A stretch of DNA of 37,286 nucleotides. Source: Acetobacter syzygii. Lineage in GTDB: Bacteria > Pseudomonadota > Alphaproteobacteria > Acetobacterales > Acetobacteraceae. Below the pieces are notes generated by a model. It ran no database searches. It saw nothing but the letters and a program-made list of their open reading frames with translations, and was not told where the DNA came from. Both the position numbers and the translations under genes were made by a program. Each line of letters starts with the position of its first letter. Position 1 is the first letter of the stretch. Location: contig NZ_BAMZ01000030.1 in assembly GCF_000964225.1 (NCBI RefSeq), forward strand, positions 1 through 37,286. The letters run 5' to 3'. Below, one piece after another: positions 6,127 to 14,199 of the stretch.

Positions 6127-8247
6127 TCAAGCCAAGCCCTGAACAGTCTGCCTAGAAGAAAACCCAAGGTCATTAAACGCCTGCTTAACCGCGCGCGTCA
6201 CTGCCTTGGGGTCGCCCCCCGGAGCATTAACGGTTACGTGGTTGGTCACGTTATGCGTGCTGCTATTATCCACGCTGCTTGGAGGCGGCGTGTTGATGGC
6301 GTTCCGTATTCCTTCCATGTAGCGCGAGATATTATCTCCCTGTTCGCTCCCGATGCTCTTCCCGCTACCATTGGTCTTCTGGGGCGTCACAAATGCTTGC
6401 GCTATGGTGGGGCTGGATGAAGAAGAATGTTGCGCCGCTGCTACGGAGCGACCAATGGTAGCAATATAGTCTTGAGTTTCATCCGGAGCATAAGACGCCC
6501 AATCTTCTCCGTACTGGCTGCGTGCTTTGTGTAAATTTCCTGCGCCCCAATTATATTCCGCGAGAGATGCAGCCAGAGACCCTTGATAATTCTGTAGGTT
6601 ATCATGCATTCTCTTGGCTGCGTATTGCGCGGATTGTTCAAAGTTCTGCGGGTTTACGCCAGCCTGACGTGCCACATCAGGCATTATCTGAAAATCTCCC
6701 AATGCTCCCGCAGGAGAAGGGCCTACATTGCGTCCCCGAGAGCTTTCTTTTGCCCACATTCCATCTAGAAGCCCGGCAGGAAGGTTATATTGCCTTTCAA
6801 GCCCTGCCAAATATGCTTGCTTACTCTTGACCGCAGCAGAAAGATTCTGGCCCAGTCCCTTTGCATTCCCATGGTAAGTTGAAGGGTGCTCGTCATCCCA
6901 GCCTTGCCCAGTCAGCCATGCTGCAATATGCGGGAAATACTGCATGAAAAGATAGGCATCTGCGGCATAATTCCCAGCCCTAAGCCCCTTACCAACTAAG
7001 CTTCCTGTAGCAGCAAGCCTTCCTGCGGTTTTACTTGCAGTTGCAGCGCCAACAACTTCAGCTCCTTCTTTTACTAGAGCTTTAGATGTTGTTTCCGCTG
7101 CATTTCTTACGCCAGCACCTTTCATAATACGCGCCATGGCAGAAGCTCCTGCAATGGAAAGCTCTGCAAAACGCGCTACGTTGGCAATTGCTCTCAAGGC
7201 AAAGCTGCCGGCCCACAGGGTCAATAATATTTCGGCAGCTTTTTCCCATCCGCCCAGGAACTTCGCAACATCATTGGCACCACGTCCAATCGCGGCGATA
7301 TCTTGAGCTATGCCTTTGAGGTCAATTTCCTTGAGTGTTTTTTCCCAATCCCTGATCTCGGCTCCAACTTCTTCCCAGTTTATTTCCTTGAAGCGCTTGT
7401 AAAGGTCTGCGCCCATTTCATTGATCTGTTTCAGGGCGCTAGGTGCTCTCTGATCAATAGCAGTATTGATCATGGTAAAAAGATCATGCACTTCAGGACT
7501 TAAATTGGTCATGATCGACCGCCCAAACGCCTCAGACTGCGCCGTTAGCTTGGTCCAGTCCTCGTAAAGCTGCGCAGATGCCTTGGTATCTCTTTCGGTC
7601 GGGGCATACTGCTGGAGAGACTGGTAAAGCGCCTTAACCTTGTCCGGCCCCTGCTCCAGCAGGTTTATAAACCCCTGCGAGAAACCCGCCTGCCCACCAA
7701 GGGCGGAGAACAACTGGGGGCCAAGCTGCTGTGCTGATGCCGCAAGGTCGGGCATGAGTTCATTCATGCTCCGCAACTGGCCGTTGGCATCATTGAGGTT
7801 CACATGCAGTTGCCCGAATATCAGACCAAGATTCCGCCTCCCCTCAATGGTCTGGAACTGCGAGACCAATGCTCCCATAGAACTGGACACATCATCAGCA
7901 GAACCACCCATAGCCTGTGCGGCCCTCTGCCACGTTGTCAGGCTATTGACTGACGTCCCAAGATTCCGTGCCAGATTGCCAGCAGCTACGTTGCTGCTTG
8001 TCGTATCGGCAATAAACGCTTTGAGGGTTTTCCCAGCCGTCAGGACGGCAAAGAATGCAAGGGCATTGCGCTGGAGGCTGCGGAAGCTATCGGAAGCACT
8101 GTCCACACCTGCGGACACGCCCTTGCCCATTTGCGTAGCGCCCTGCGTCACCTTGCCAAACGCGGTTGTCGCCTCCTTCCCTCCCTTCTGTACCCCCTTA
8201 GGGTCCAGCCCGAGGGTGACAACGAGGGCGTCGATTACTGTGGCCAT
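6127..8247 (-). CDS. tail tape measure protein with lytic transglycosylase domain
   Basis: A 706-residue protein, last gene of the leftward late operon. The N-terminus (VIDALVVTLGLDPKGVQKGG) and long helical body are typical of tape-measure proteins, which set tail length and pass through the tube. Hydrophobic stretches lie around residues 340-370. From about residue 478 to 605 there is a soluble lytic transglycosylase domain: AGLLDGMWAKESSRGRN with the catalytic Glu near 501, then GALGDFQIMP and SLAEYNWGAGN. It would cleave peptidoglycan during DNA entry. The C-terminal tail looks complete. The gene follows the chaperone genes in the usual order. No baseplate gene follows it. Confidence 0.9.
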   Translation of the reverse strand: MATVIDALVVTLGLDPKGVQKGGKEATTAFGKVTQGATQMGKGVSAGVDSASDSFRSLQRNALAFFAVLTAGKTLKAFIADTTSSNVAAGNLARNLGTSVNSLTTWQRAAQAMGGSADDVSSSMGALVSQFQTIEGRRNLGLIFGQLHVNLNDANGQLRSMNELMPDLAASAQQLGPQLFSALGGQAGFSQGFINLLEQGPDKVKALYQSLQQYAPTERDTKASAQLYEDWTKLTAQSEAFGRSIMTNLSPEVHDLFTMINTAIDQRAPSALKQINEMGADLYKRFKEINWEEVGAEIRDWEKTLKEIDLKGIAQDIAAIGRGANDVAKFLGGWEKAAEILLTLWAGSFALRAIANVARFAELSIAGASAMARIMKGAGVRNAAETTSKALVKEGAEVVGAATASKTAGRLAATGSLVGKGLRAGNYAADAYLFMQYFPHIAAWLTGQGWDDEHPSTYHGNAKGLGQNLSAAVKSKQAYLAGLERQYNLPAGLLDGMWAKESSRGRNVGPSPAGALGDFQIMPDVARQAGVNPQNFEQSAQYAAKRMHDNLQNYQGSLAASLAEYNWGAGNLHKARSQYGEDWASYAPDETQDYIATIGRSVAAAQHSSSSSPTIAQAFVTPQKTNGSGKSIGSEQGDNISRYMEGIRNAINTPPPSSVDNSSTHNVTNHVTVNAPGGDPKAVTRAVKQAFNDLGFSSRQTVQGLA

Positions 8248-8269
8248 GGGGAGGGCTTTCAGGGAGGGG

Positions 8270-8485
8270 TTAACTATTAAACCGCTTCACAACGGCCATT
8301 TCCAGCAAGTCCTCAAAGTCCTCGCTGTCGTAAACGGTCTGGAGTTCGTGAAGGGATGCAAGTCCCTCCATCATCACCAGAGCGTGGCGCTCATCTATGT
8401 TGCAGACTCGGGCGTAGGGGCGTTGCTTTCCGTCCCCAGCATGAGCGTGAGGAGGGAGAACAACTGACCCACGCCCTTGAAAAAA
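8270..8485 (-). CDS. -1 frame extension of the tail assembly chaperone (T-like part)
   Basis: In the -1 frame relative to the chaperone gene, reading is open without a stop from the slippery site at 8479-8485 to TAA at 8270-8272, 71 codons. The product ends MEGLASLHELQTVYDSEDFE then DLLEMAVVKRFNS, which has the acidic helical character of tail chaperone extensions. A frameshift would yield a fusion of about 202 residues, the lambda G/GT strategy between tube and tape-measure genes. Independent translation from ATG codons at 8374 or 8371 would give only about 34 residues with a poor start. Frameshifting is the better explanation but unproven. Confidence 0.55.
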   Translation of the reverse strand, partial: FFQGRGSVVLPPHAHAGDGKQRPYARVCNIDERHALVMMEGLASLHELQTVYDSEDFEDLLEMAVVKRFNS

Positions 8486-8877
8486 TCCACATGCAGGGCA
8501 AACGCTTCCTTCTGGAGCCAGCCAACGGTGGGGATTTCCTCAATCTGGCCACCTGCGGAAACCACGTCCCAGGGGAGCAACACACTGGGGTTGGCCGGAT
8601 CCGGCTGCATCTGCACGCACTGTAGAAGCTGGTCTATCAGCCCATCCATGCGCGCCGGGTCCATGGCCGCAAAAATGCCAATGCCAGCCGCAGCCACAGC
8701 AGCAAGACCGCCGCCCTGAGCAACCCCTGCAATATCCGCTCCGGAGGATGCCGCAGCTTGCAGGCAATGCCTCCCCCACCGGTCTGCCGCCACAGCACTC
8801 ATGCGGGTGATGACAAACCGCTTGCCTTTGTCCAGCCCTTCATGGGGGCAGGAGACTGTTATCTCTTTCAAAGACAT
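8395..8877 (-). CDS. tail assembly chaperone (G-like)
   Basis: A 160-residue protein between the tail tube and tape-measure genes, the position of tail assembly chaperones. It starts at ATG 8877 in a TAATG overlap with the tube gene, with GGCAGG upstream. An Ala/Gly-rich segment (GADIAGVAQGGGLAAVAAAG) precedes a helical part. Such proteins coat the tape measure until the tube polymerises around it and are absent from virions. Near its 3' end lies TTTTTTC in the correct phase for -1 slippage. It resembles chaperones of other phages with DUF3383 sheaths; exact family not certain. Confidence 0.7.
   Translation of the reverse strand: MSLKEITVSCPHEGLDKGKRFVITRMSAVAADRWGRHCLQAAASSGADIAGVAQGGGLAAVAAAGIGIFAAMDPARMDGLIDQLLQCVQMQPDPANPSVLLPWDVVSAGGQIEEIPTVGWLQKEAFALHVDFFKGVGQLFSLLTLMLGTESNAPTPESAT
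8479..8485 (-). other. predicted -1 ribosomal frameshift site T TTT TTC
   Basis: On the minus strand the bases read GAT TTT TTC AAG in the zero frame of the chaperone gene, so the heptamer T-TTT-TTC is in the canonical X-XXY-YYZ phase. The -1 frame from here is open to 8270. A run of six identical bases followed by C in that exact phase, in the gene where tailed phages most often frameshift, is strong circumstantial evidence. Confidence 0.55.
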
Positions 8878-9311
8878 TAGATACCTGCCGGAAGTACTGA
8901 TTGCCATTCAACGGAAAAGGTTCGCGCTTCAAGCGTGCGGCCCGCACTTGGCATGGGGGCCATTTCAGCAAGAACGCCATTGACCATGGTGTATTTACGC
9001 TGCGTTCCTGTAAGCGTAATCGCACCCCCCAGCCGATAAACGGAACGCGCTGTCTGCTGCGCGGTCATAATGGACTCAAACACCAGAACGCTTTCACTGG
9101 ATGCCGCAAGCGAAATCGTCTGGTTAACAGTGGCGCATACAAAACCAGCATTGAGGTAACCATCTACTGACATTTGGGTTTCTACATTGCGGACTGCAGA
9201 AACCTCCCAAACCCTGTCCGTCGCGAAGTTTTTCAGGGTAACGGGTGCATTAAAAACGCCCGGCACCGTAATGGTGAAAATGGCATTGGCTGCCGTAATA
9301 TCAAGCGCCAT
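8877..9311 (-). CDS. tail tube protein (DUF3277-like)
   Basis: A 144-residue protein with the look of a myovirus tail tube subunit: a beta-rich N-terminus (TAANAIFTITVPGVFNAPV), then NFATDRVWEVSAV and repeated strands (ISLAASSESVLVFESIM). It lies directly downstream of the DUF3383 sheath gene with one base between, and its stop overlaps the chaperone start. That order (sheath, tube, chaperone, tape measure) defines contractile-tailed phages of this group. It would stack as hexameric rings inside the sheath. The assignment rests on position plus overall similarity to the DUF3277 family. Confidence 0.75.
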   Translation of the reverse strand: MALDITAANAIFTITVPGVFNAPVTLKNFATDRVWEVSAVRNVETQMSVDGYLNAGFVCATVNQTISLAASSESVLVFESIMTAQQTARSVYRLGGAITLTGTQRKYTMVNGVLAEMAPMPSAGRTLEARTFSVEWQSVLPAGI

Positions 9312-9312
9312 G

Positions 9313-10965
9313 TTACTGCACCTCCACGCTGTTCAGGTTGATGGATTGCACGCTCTGCCCGTCCGCGTACCAAAGCTGCGCTGGCGGCGTTGTCCGTGTC
9401 ACCCGGTAGGATGCAGAGGCCGTGCTGACGTTGGGCTTAAAGTAGTACCCACTGGTTACCACGCTATCCGCTGCTGTGGTCACTCCCGCCGCGTTGTTGA
9501 TCTGCTGGCGCTGGAGCGTGGTCAGGTTCACGCCTGTGCGGATTGCCCCAAAGGCCAATGCCTGATTGATCGTGTCTTTGACCGATGCCTCAACCAGCGT
9601 ATCGCCCTGCGTGTTGTACGGGATATTGCCCGTGGTCAGCAGCAGGTTAATCAGGTCGCTGGTCAGGTTGGCATTGAGCCAGATCTGGTTGGCGTAGCTG
9701 TCCGCCCACAGGAACTTGCCCGACACCTGCCCCGGTCGAAAGAAAATGAACTCAGACGCCCCGTTGGCGTAGGAGCCATAGAACGAATAGCCGTTGGCAA
9801 TCAGGGTGGAGGCGGTGGTGCCGTCTGTCACAGCAGCAGAGATCAGGCCGGATGCGTCCTGTATCATGGCGAGGGTCTGGCGTCCGTTGGTGGTGTCGAA
9901 CGATAGGGACGCCATCCAGCCCATAACCAGAGCGCCAGACAGGACGGTGGTATCGTACACCGCCACAACACCATTGATATTCTGGGACTGGAGCCACACA
10001 CCAAAGGCCGTTTGGCTGCCGCTTTCCGTGGCACTGGTGGCGCTATCAGTAATGGCCGCAAGGACCTGGCAGTTCTGGGTGCCAACCCATTGTGCGACCT
10101 CTTCCTTGTTGTCGGCGGAGAGTTCGCTGTCAAACGCAAGGCCGTTCCACGCACCCTGTGCCGCGCGCAAAGCATCCAACTGGGAGGCAATATCGCTTGA
10201 TGCGGCGGGAGTGATCATAACCGTAGGTGCGGTCGTATAGCCCGTTCCGGGGTTGGTCACGGTAAAGCCTGTTACAGCACCGCTCGCAACCGTTGCTGTT
10301 GCTGTGGCCCCTGTTCCGCCACCACCCACCAGAGTAACCAGTGGAGCAGACGTATAAGCGGTTCCACCGGCACCAACAGTAATAGACGCGACTGCGCCCG
10401 TAGCAATGGTGGAGGCTGTGGAGGTTGTCGTAACCGTCAGGCCTGTGCCGCTGCCGCTGCTGGCGGTAGCAAGCCCAGTTCCTGCCGGGTCAGTGGCTTG
10501 GGCTGTAGCACTCTGTAGCGTCAGGCCGGTAACAATACCGCCCGTGCCAATGGTGGAGACGGTCGCCGTGCCTCCAGCAAAGGTTTCCGTGTCACCAACA
10601 GCATAGTCAGTGCCACCAGCATCCACAGCGACAGTTGCTACTGTATGCTCGGTCTGCGTGCCAAGAACAGCAGTTCCTGCCGCTCCTGTCCCGGCGGATG
10701 CAATGGCCCCCACATACAGTGTGCCGGGGGTCATGACAGCGGTTTCGTAGCCCGCGAAATACACCTGTGCCATCTGGTACAGTGTGGAGGTCTCGCCAAA
10801 CGCCGTGCCAACATCAGCAGCGGACGTAAAGGCTTTAACAACACCTGCCGCAAGCGTGCTGGATGCGGTGGTGACAAACAGGGCAGAAAGGTTGTTCAGG
10901 CCGGACCCTGCGGCCAGAACGCCGGGGGTAACCTTAACAACCTGCGAAATGGGGATATTGCCCAT
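9313..10965 (-). CDS. tail sheath protein (DUF3383) with Gly/Thr-rich insertion
   Basis: A 550-residue protein of the DUF3383 family, regarded as the contractile sheath in myovirus-type phages of this group. The N-terminus ([28 protein letters not shown]) and the C-terminal part (ATRTGVNL-type loop, then [25 protein letters not shown]) fit the family. Residues about 93-256 are a low-complexity Gly/Thr/Ala/Val insertion with repeated units such as [20 protein letters not shown]. It splits the usual N-terminal region and is repeated, clearly homologous, in the cement protein at 14199-15197. Ordinary family members have no such insert in my knowledge. It lies between the neck and tube genes. Confidence 0.85.
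   Translation of the reverse strand: MGNIPISQVVKVTPGVLAAGSGLNNLSALFVTTASSTLAAGVVKAFTSAADVGTAFGETSTLYQMAQVYFAGYETAVMTPGTLYVGAIASAGTGAAGTAVLGTQTEHTVATVAVDAGGTDYAVGDTETFAGGTATVSTIGTGGIVTGLTLQSATAQATDPAGTGLATASSGSGTGLTVTTTSTASTIATGAVASITVGAGGTAYTSAPLVTLVGGGGTGATATATVASGAVTGFTVTNPGTGYTTAPTVMITPAASSDIASQLDALRAAQGAWNGLAFDSELSADNKEEVAQWVGTQNCQVLAAITDSATSATESGSQTAFGVWLQSQNINGVVAVYDTTVLSGALVMGWMASLSFDTTNGRQTLAMIQDASGLISAAVTDGTTASTLIANGYSFYGSYANGASEFIFFRPGQVSGKFLWADSYANQIWLNANLTSDLINLLLTTGNIPYNTQGDTLVEASVKDTINQALAFGAIRTGVNLTTLQRQQINNAAGVTTAADSVVTSGYYFKPNVSTASASYRVTRTTPPAQLWYADGQSVQSINLNSVEVQ
10198..10689 (-). repeat. Gly/Thr-rich insertion domain, copy in sheath gene
   Basis: This stretch encodes about 164 residues with internal repeats of the type (A/G)GGTxYxxGDTxTFxGGTATV and TGYTTAPTV. 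It matches, in the same order and at almost the same length, the stretch at 14511-15002 in the cement-protein gene. Shared protein landmarks are GGTxYAVGDT, ATAQxTDPxxTGxAT, GGGGTGA and the final TGYT(T/S)AP. Stretches of the nucleotide sequence also resemble each other, suggesting duplication or exchange between the two genes. Confidence 0.8.
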
Positions 10966-10968
10966 GAC

Positions 10969-11550
10969 TTACTCCGTTGGTGGGTAGGTCGTATCGACCT
11001 CAATCAATTGGATGGGAATGGACGTTGCGAACTGCTGGGGATGCGTCAGGGTCAATGTGACCTGCATGGTAAGGTCCACAGTCCACAAGTCGTCGTACTG
11101 ACGTTCCCCTGTCTCAAACCCAAGTTGCCGGGTGGTAGAGGTGGTGAGCGGGGCTATGGGTATGTTGAGAGACCGGAAAAAATCGACTGCCTCAAAATCG
11201 CGCCAGAGTGCCGTAACAACCTGCATCTGGTTGCTGGAGGCTGGACCAAACAGATTGATCTGCATGGTCACCTGCACCTGTTCGGTAACGGTCCTCGCGG
11301 ACTCGCCATCGTAGGTCCAGCCGTTGGTGGCTATGCGCTCGCGACCAATGATGGTCATAACTGCAAAGGGGTCGCAGGGGGCGGCATTGCGGTTCTGCTG
11401 GCCCTGAACAACGGCCATTCCGCTTGGCAGAATACTTTGGAGCCATTGCCCCACCGCCTTGTAAATCTCGCTCTCGGTTGGGCTTATGACGTAGAATTGC
11501 TGGGCATCTGCCGCGTTACCAGAACTTTCGACCATTCTCCGTTGCCCCAT
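10969..11550 (-). CDS. neck/tail completion protein (LIC_12616 family-like)
   Basis: A 193-residue protein (188 if started at ATG 11535). The middle contains FAVMTIIGRERIATNGWTYD and a strand pattern VTMQINLFGP, followed by LWRDFEAVDFFRSL, features I associate with the LIC_12616 family found next to DUF3383 sheath genes. Its location between the virion morphogenesis genes and the sheath gene suggests a neck or tail-terminator protein. It overlaps the preceding gene by about 50-67 bases depending on start, long for this operon, so the true start may be internal. Role is inferred from gene order. Confidence 0.65.
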   Translation of the reverse strand: MGQRRMVESSGNAADAQQFYVISPTESEIYKAVGQWLQSILPSGMAVVQGQQNRNAAPCDPFAVMTIIGRERIATNGWTYDGESARTVTEQVQVTMQINLFGPASSNQMQVVTALWRDFEAVDFFRSLNIPIAPLTTSTTRQLGFETGERQYDDLWTVDLTMQVTLTLTHPQQFATSIPIQLIEVDTTYPPTE

Positions 11551-11876
11551 TCCTCTAACTGCTGCGTTACCAGCCAGTCAGAGCCGTAAAATGTCAGGAT
11601 ATCGCCGCCAATCTGGAGCGGCCTGTTCAGCGCCCGCACGGCCCCGCGCACGTAAACCGAGCGCATGTCGGCCTGCTGGTTGATGTTTTCGATCTGGCGC
11701 AAATCCTGAGAACTGACAGCCTGCACCTCCATATCCACAGAAACGGTGGTGTATTGAGGTGTTACCGAAAAGTCGGCATTGGTGACGCCGCCCGTGCTGC
11801 CCTTCAGGGTTCCGGTTATGTGCGGGTTGATGGGCGCGCAGAGGTTCCCTGCCACGCCGAATATGTTAAGACTCAT
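11484..11876 (-). CDS. phage structural protein of unknown role
   Basis: A 130-residue protein starting at ATG 11876, overlapping the end of the gp10-like gene by 11 bases. Sequence features include VTPQYTTVSVDMEVQAVSSQ, then RSVYVRGAVRALNRPLQIGG and FYGSDWLVTQQLEEWG, a mixed beta pattern. Small proteins in this slot, between the HK97 gp10-like and neck genes, are common in DUF1073/DUF2184/DUF3383 phages and are presumed head-tail joining components. I do not recognise a named domain. Confidence 0.6.
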   Translation of the reverse strand: MSLNIFGVAGNLCAPINPHITGTLKGSTGGVTNADFSVTPQYTTVSVDMEVQAVSSQDLRQIENINQQADMRSVYVRGAVRALNRPLQIGGDILTFYGSDWLVTQQLEEWGNGEWSKVLVTRQMPSNSTS

Positions 11877-12405
11877 CAGTGCCGTCTTTCACTTGCGAAG
11901 CGACGTCCCGAAACAGTTTCCCCGACCACACAAGAGGCTTACCGGGTGGGGCTGTCGCGCCTTTTTTCAGGTCATGAACAGCTTTCAGAAAATCCTCGGT
12001 GGTATAACTGCCAGTGGGGAAGCGATCCTTCAGCAGATTTGTCAATGGCGCATTAGGGGGAGCGTCCAGGGCTGCTATCTCATCGCGAATTTGCCCCTCA
12101 ATAACCATACCAACGCGGGCAAGAGCTTTCTTGGCGTCAAAATCAGCGCCCTTAAGCGCGACCTCAAGTTCCGCCCCCCAATCGCCAGAGTTATTGGCAA
12201 TCGTGTTGCGCATAAACGGGCGGGGAGGCGCGGTGGCCGTGCCAAATTCGGTCCATGTGGCAACCTGAGGGACGGATGCGCCTTTTTTGTAGGGTTGGCT
12301 TTTATCGAAAAATCCTACCTCTACCGTCGCCCCGCTCTTAACCTTCTGCGACAGCTTTTCCAGCGCCGCGCGCATTTTATCGCCACCACTGATCTTTACG
12401 GCCAT
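11866..12405 (-). CDS. virion morphogenesis protein (HK97 gp10-like)
   Basis: A 179-residue protein. ATG at 12405 is chosen because AGAGGCAGAC precedes it. The sequence shows a helix followed by strands ATVEVGFFDKSQPY, then VPQVATWTEFGTATAPPRPF with the conserved aromatic-to-PPRPF motif of HK97 gp10/Mu gpG-like head-tail connector and tail completion proteins. Later segments (LVWSGKLFRDVASQV) fit the family's C-terminal strand. Overlaps with both neighbours (10 and 11 bases) show tight translational coupling. It probably joins the tail to the head. Confidence 0.75.
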   Translation of the reverse strand: MAVKISGGDKMRAALEKLSQKVKSGATVEVGFFDKSQPYKKGASVPQVATWTEFGTATAPPRPFMRNTIANNSGDWGAELEVALKGADFDAKKALARVGMVIEGQIRDEIAALDAPPNAPLTNLLKDRFPTGSYTTEDFLKAVHDLKKGATAPPGKPLVWSGKLFRDVASQVKDGTDES

Positions 12406-12818
12406 GTCTGCCTCTGCACGCGTGGGATGTGGATATAACGCGCCGTCCGCAGCCACAGAGTGGCCTGCCAGAACGCTGCGCCATATTGGGTTTGAAGGAA
12501 CCATTCAGCAGACCCGGGCTGCGCACCCATGTCCGTACCAATGGAAACAGAACCCCGGGTGGCGCTCGACACGCGCCCAACCACACCGGCCCCATTCCCC
12601 CCGCTGGTAGTCGGCAGGTTCAGGTATGCAATATGCGCCACCAGCATATACAGCAGCAGGGTTCGCTGCCCGATATTGCACACCAGACTGCGATCCGTAT
12701 TATCGAGGTAAAGCTGCGCTTCATCAAAATACAGCGCTGCCAGATTTGGAGGCACATTCACCGCGAGGTCGGGGTAGCGCGCCGACCACGTGGCGTAATC
12801 GAACGTCGCTACCGCCAT
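12396..12818 (-). CDS. head-tail connector protein (DUF4054)
   Basis: A 140-residue protein with the DUF4054 pattern: an N-terminal FDYATWSARYPDLA segment, ALYFDEAQLYLDN, then LLYMLVAHIAYLNLP and near the end a Gly/Ser-rich VGRVSSATRGSVSI followed by a helix with FLQTQYGAAFWQ. ATG at 12818 follows GGAGG with good spacing. It lies two genes downstream of the capsid gene, the normal place for this adaptor, which contacts the portal side of the connector. Family identification is good. Confidence 0.8.
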   Translation of the reverse strand: MAVATFDYATWSARYPDLAVNVPPNLAALYFDEAQLYLDNTDRSLVCNIGQRTLLLYMLVAHIAYLNLPTTSGGNGAGVVGRVSSATRGSVSIGTDMGAQPGSAEWFLQTQYGAAFWQATLWLRTARYIHIPRVQRQTWP

Positions 12819-12819
12819 A

Positions 12820-13158
12820 TTAGCCTCCGGATAACTTTTCGACGCCCTTATGGCTGTCATCTGGAGACAGAGGCTCTAGGCCGGTTTTGACGGCCTCCTG
12901 CTCTTTGGCACGCCCTTCTGCCTTGGCTGTCGTGGCCTCAGCAAAAACTATCCGCCTCTTGATGAGGGGCGTTTCAGCATGAGCCTTACTCCATGCATCC
13001 CACAGATCAGATGGCACGGACGTCAGCCCATAACCGCCGATCACTCGCGACGCATTTGCCCCAGACAGGATCACTTTGTGCTCACCCACGCGCAAGGTCA
13101 GCCCGTTGGGCAGTTTGCAGCCAACGGTAACCGGGTTCCCACTTGCAGTTCCGCTCAT
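12820..13158 (-). CDS. small head-region protein of unknown function
   Basis: A 112-residue protein between the capsid and DUF4054 genes, starting at ATG 13158 after GGGGATCTGATCT. The first part, VGCKLPNGLTLRVGEHKVIL, is beta-like and the second part, LIKRRIVFAEATTAKAEGRA, is helical and charged. Proteins with the pattern CKLPNGL occur in this position in many related phages and may be head-tail or capsid accessory proteins. No specific role can be read from the sequence. Confidence 0.65.
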   Translation of the reverse strand: MSGTASGNPVTVGCKLPNGLTLRVGEHKVILSGANASRVIGGYGLTSVPSDLWDAWSKAHAETPLIKRRIVFAEATTAKAEGRAKEQEAVKTGLEPLSPDDSHKGVEKLSGG

Positions 13159-13161
13159 AGA

Positions 13162-14199
13162 TCAGATCCCCACCATGGTTGCCACGCCAAGAGGCATGTA
13201 GATGATCGCGCCCCATGTGCCCTGGGACATTTTCTGCTCCCAGCCCGACGCCTTCACGACGACAGAGTGAGTGCGCAGTTTTTCGGTAAACGCGGCCTCT
13301 GCCACCTGCTGCCCTTCAATTTCACGAGCGACTGCAATCATGCTCTGCACCGTCATGCCCGCAGCATCGCCAAATTCGATGGCCTGCACAAAGCGAAGGT
13401 TGGGGTATTGCTTTTTGAGCTGATCCCACGCCGACAAGCCGAACACATTCGGCTTGGTCATGATGCCAGCGCGCGTGGGAGACAGGCCGATTGTGATTTC
13501 GGAATCCGTATCCACATAACCAGCAGACTGCGAACGAAGCTGATTGATGAGGTCGATCACATCATCGGTAACCTCCTCTGGAGATCCCTTGCTCCATGAC
13601 GTTCCGCCCGCCGTCTTGATGGAGGCCACTTCAGCAGCAGGCAAGCGCGGGTCATTCAGGTAGCCATAATTGCGCAGCCCCTTCACACCATAGAAATAGG
13701 ACTGGTTCTGGAACTTGTTCAGTTTCAGCGCAGCAGACTGGCGCAGGCTGGCAACCCACTGGATGCGCGCCGCTCCAGCCATTTCCACTTCCCGCTCACC
13801 CCAGCGCGCGAATGCCTGATAGTGATAGGACTGCCGGTCGGGGAAGTTGGCATTCAGGTCAACAACGCCGTTGTTGTTCCAATCGCCATAGCTGGCAACG
13901 CGCCCTGTACTTTCGATCATCGGGAAGATGGCCGTAGGGGTGGCCCAATCGCCCTTCTTGGACTCCCCGTTGATTTCCGCGCCACGCATTGGGGAAAACA
14001 CGACGTTGATCAGTTTGGGATCGACGTATGTTGCCATGAATGCCGGGATGCCAGCATTGGCCGTGGTGGAAAGTGTTGGGGCTGCATCCATGGCGACCCT
14101 ATCGGACGCCAGAATGTCATCACTTGCGAGAATGTGCTGCCCCTCAGGCATCACAAAACCGCGCTCCCGCAGGAGCGCAAATTCGGTTTCAAATGGCAT
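13162..14199 (-). CDS. major capsid protein (DUF2184)
   Basis: A 345-residue protein of the DUF2184 family, the major capsid protein in phages with DUF1073 portals. Landmarks: TYVDPKLINVVFSPMRGAEI near the N-terminus, QSYHYQAFARWGEREVEMAG in the middle and SAWDQLKKQYPNLRFVQAIE toward the C-terminus. These are consistent with an HK97-like fold. ATG at 14199 overlaps the stop of the cement gene in TAATG; an upstream start at 14214 is less likely. No separate scaffold gene is seen upstream apart from the long tail of the DUF2213 protein. Confidence 0.85.
   Translation of the reverse strand: MPFETEFALLRERGFVMPEGQHILASDDILASDRVAMDAAPTLSTTANAGIPAFMATYVDPKLINVVFSPMRGAEINGESKKGDWATPTAIFPMIESTGRVASYGDWNNNGVVDLNANFPDRQSYHYQAFARWGEREVEMAGAARIQWVASLRQSAALKLNKFQNQSYFYGVKGLRNYGYLNDPRLPAAEVASIKTAGGTSWSKGSPEEVTDDVIDLINQLRSQSAGYVDTDSEITIGLSPTRAGIMTKPNVFGLSAWDQLKKQYPNLRFVQAIEFGDAAGMTVQSMIAVAREIEGQQVAEAAFTEKLRTHSVVVKASGWEQKMSQGTWGAIIYMPLGVATMVGI

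Noticed and set aside
7640..8467. Long rightward open frame of 275 codons
   Set aside because: It lies opposite the tape-measure and chaperone genes, has no ribosome binding site and unlikely composition; a shadow of GC-rich coding sequence.
10645..11589. Long rightward open frame of 314 codons opposite the sheath and neck genes
   Set aside because: Cys/Gly/Arg-rich composition and complete overlap with confidently assigned leftward genes.
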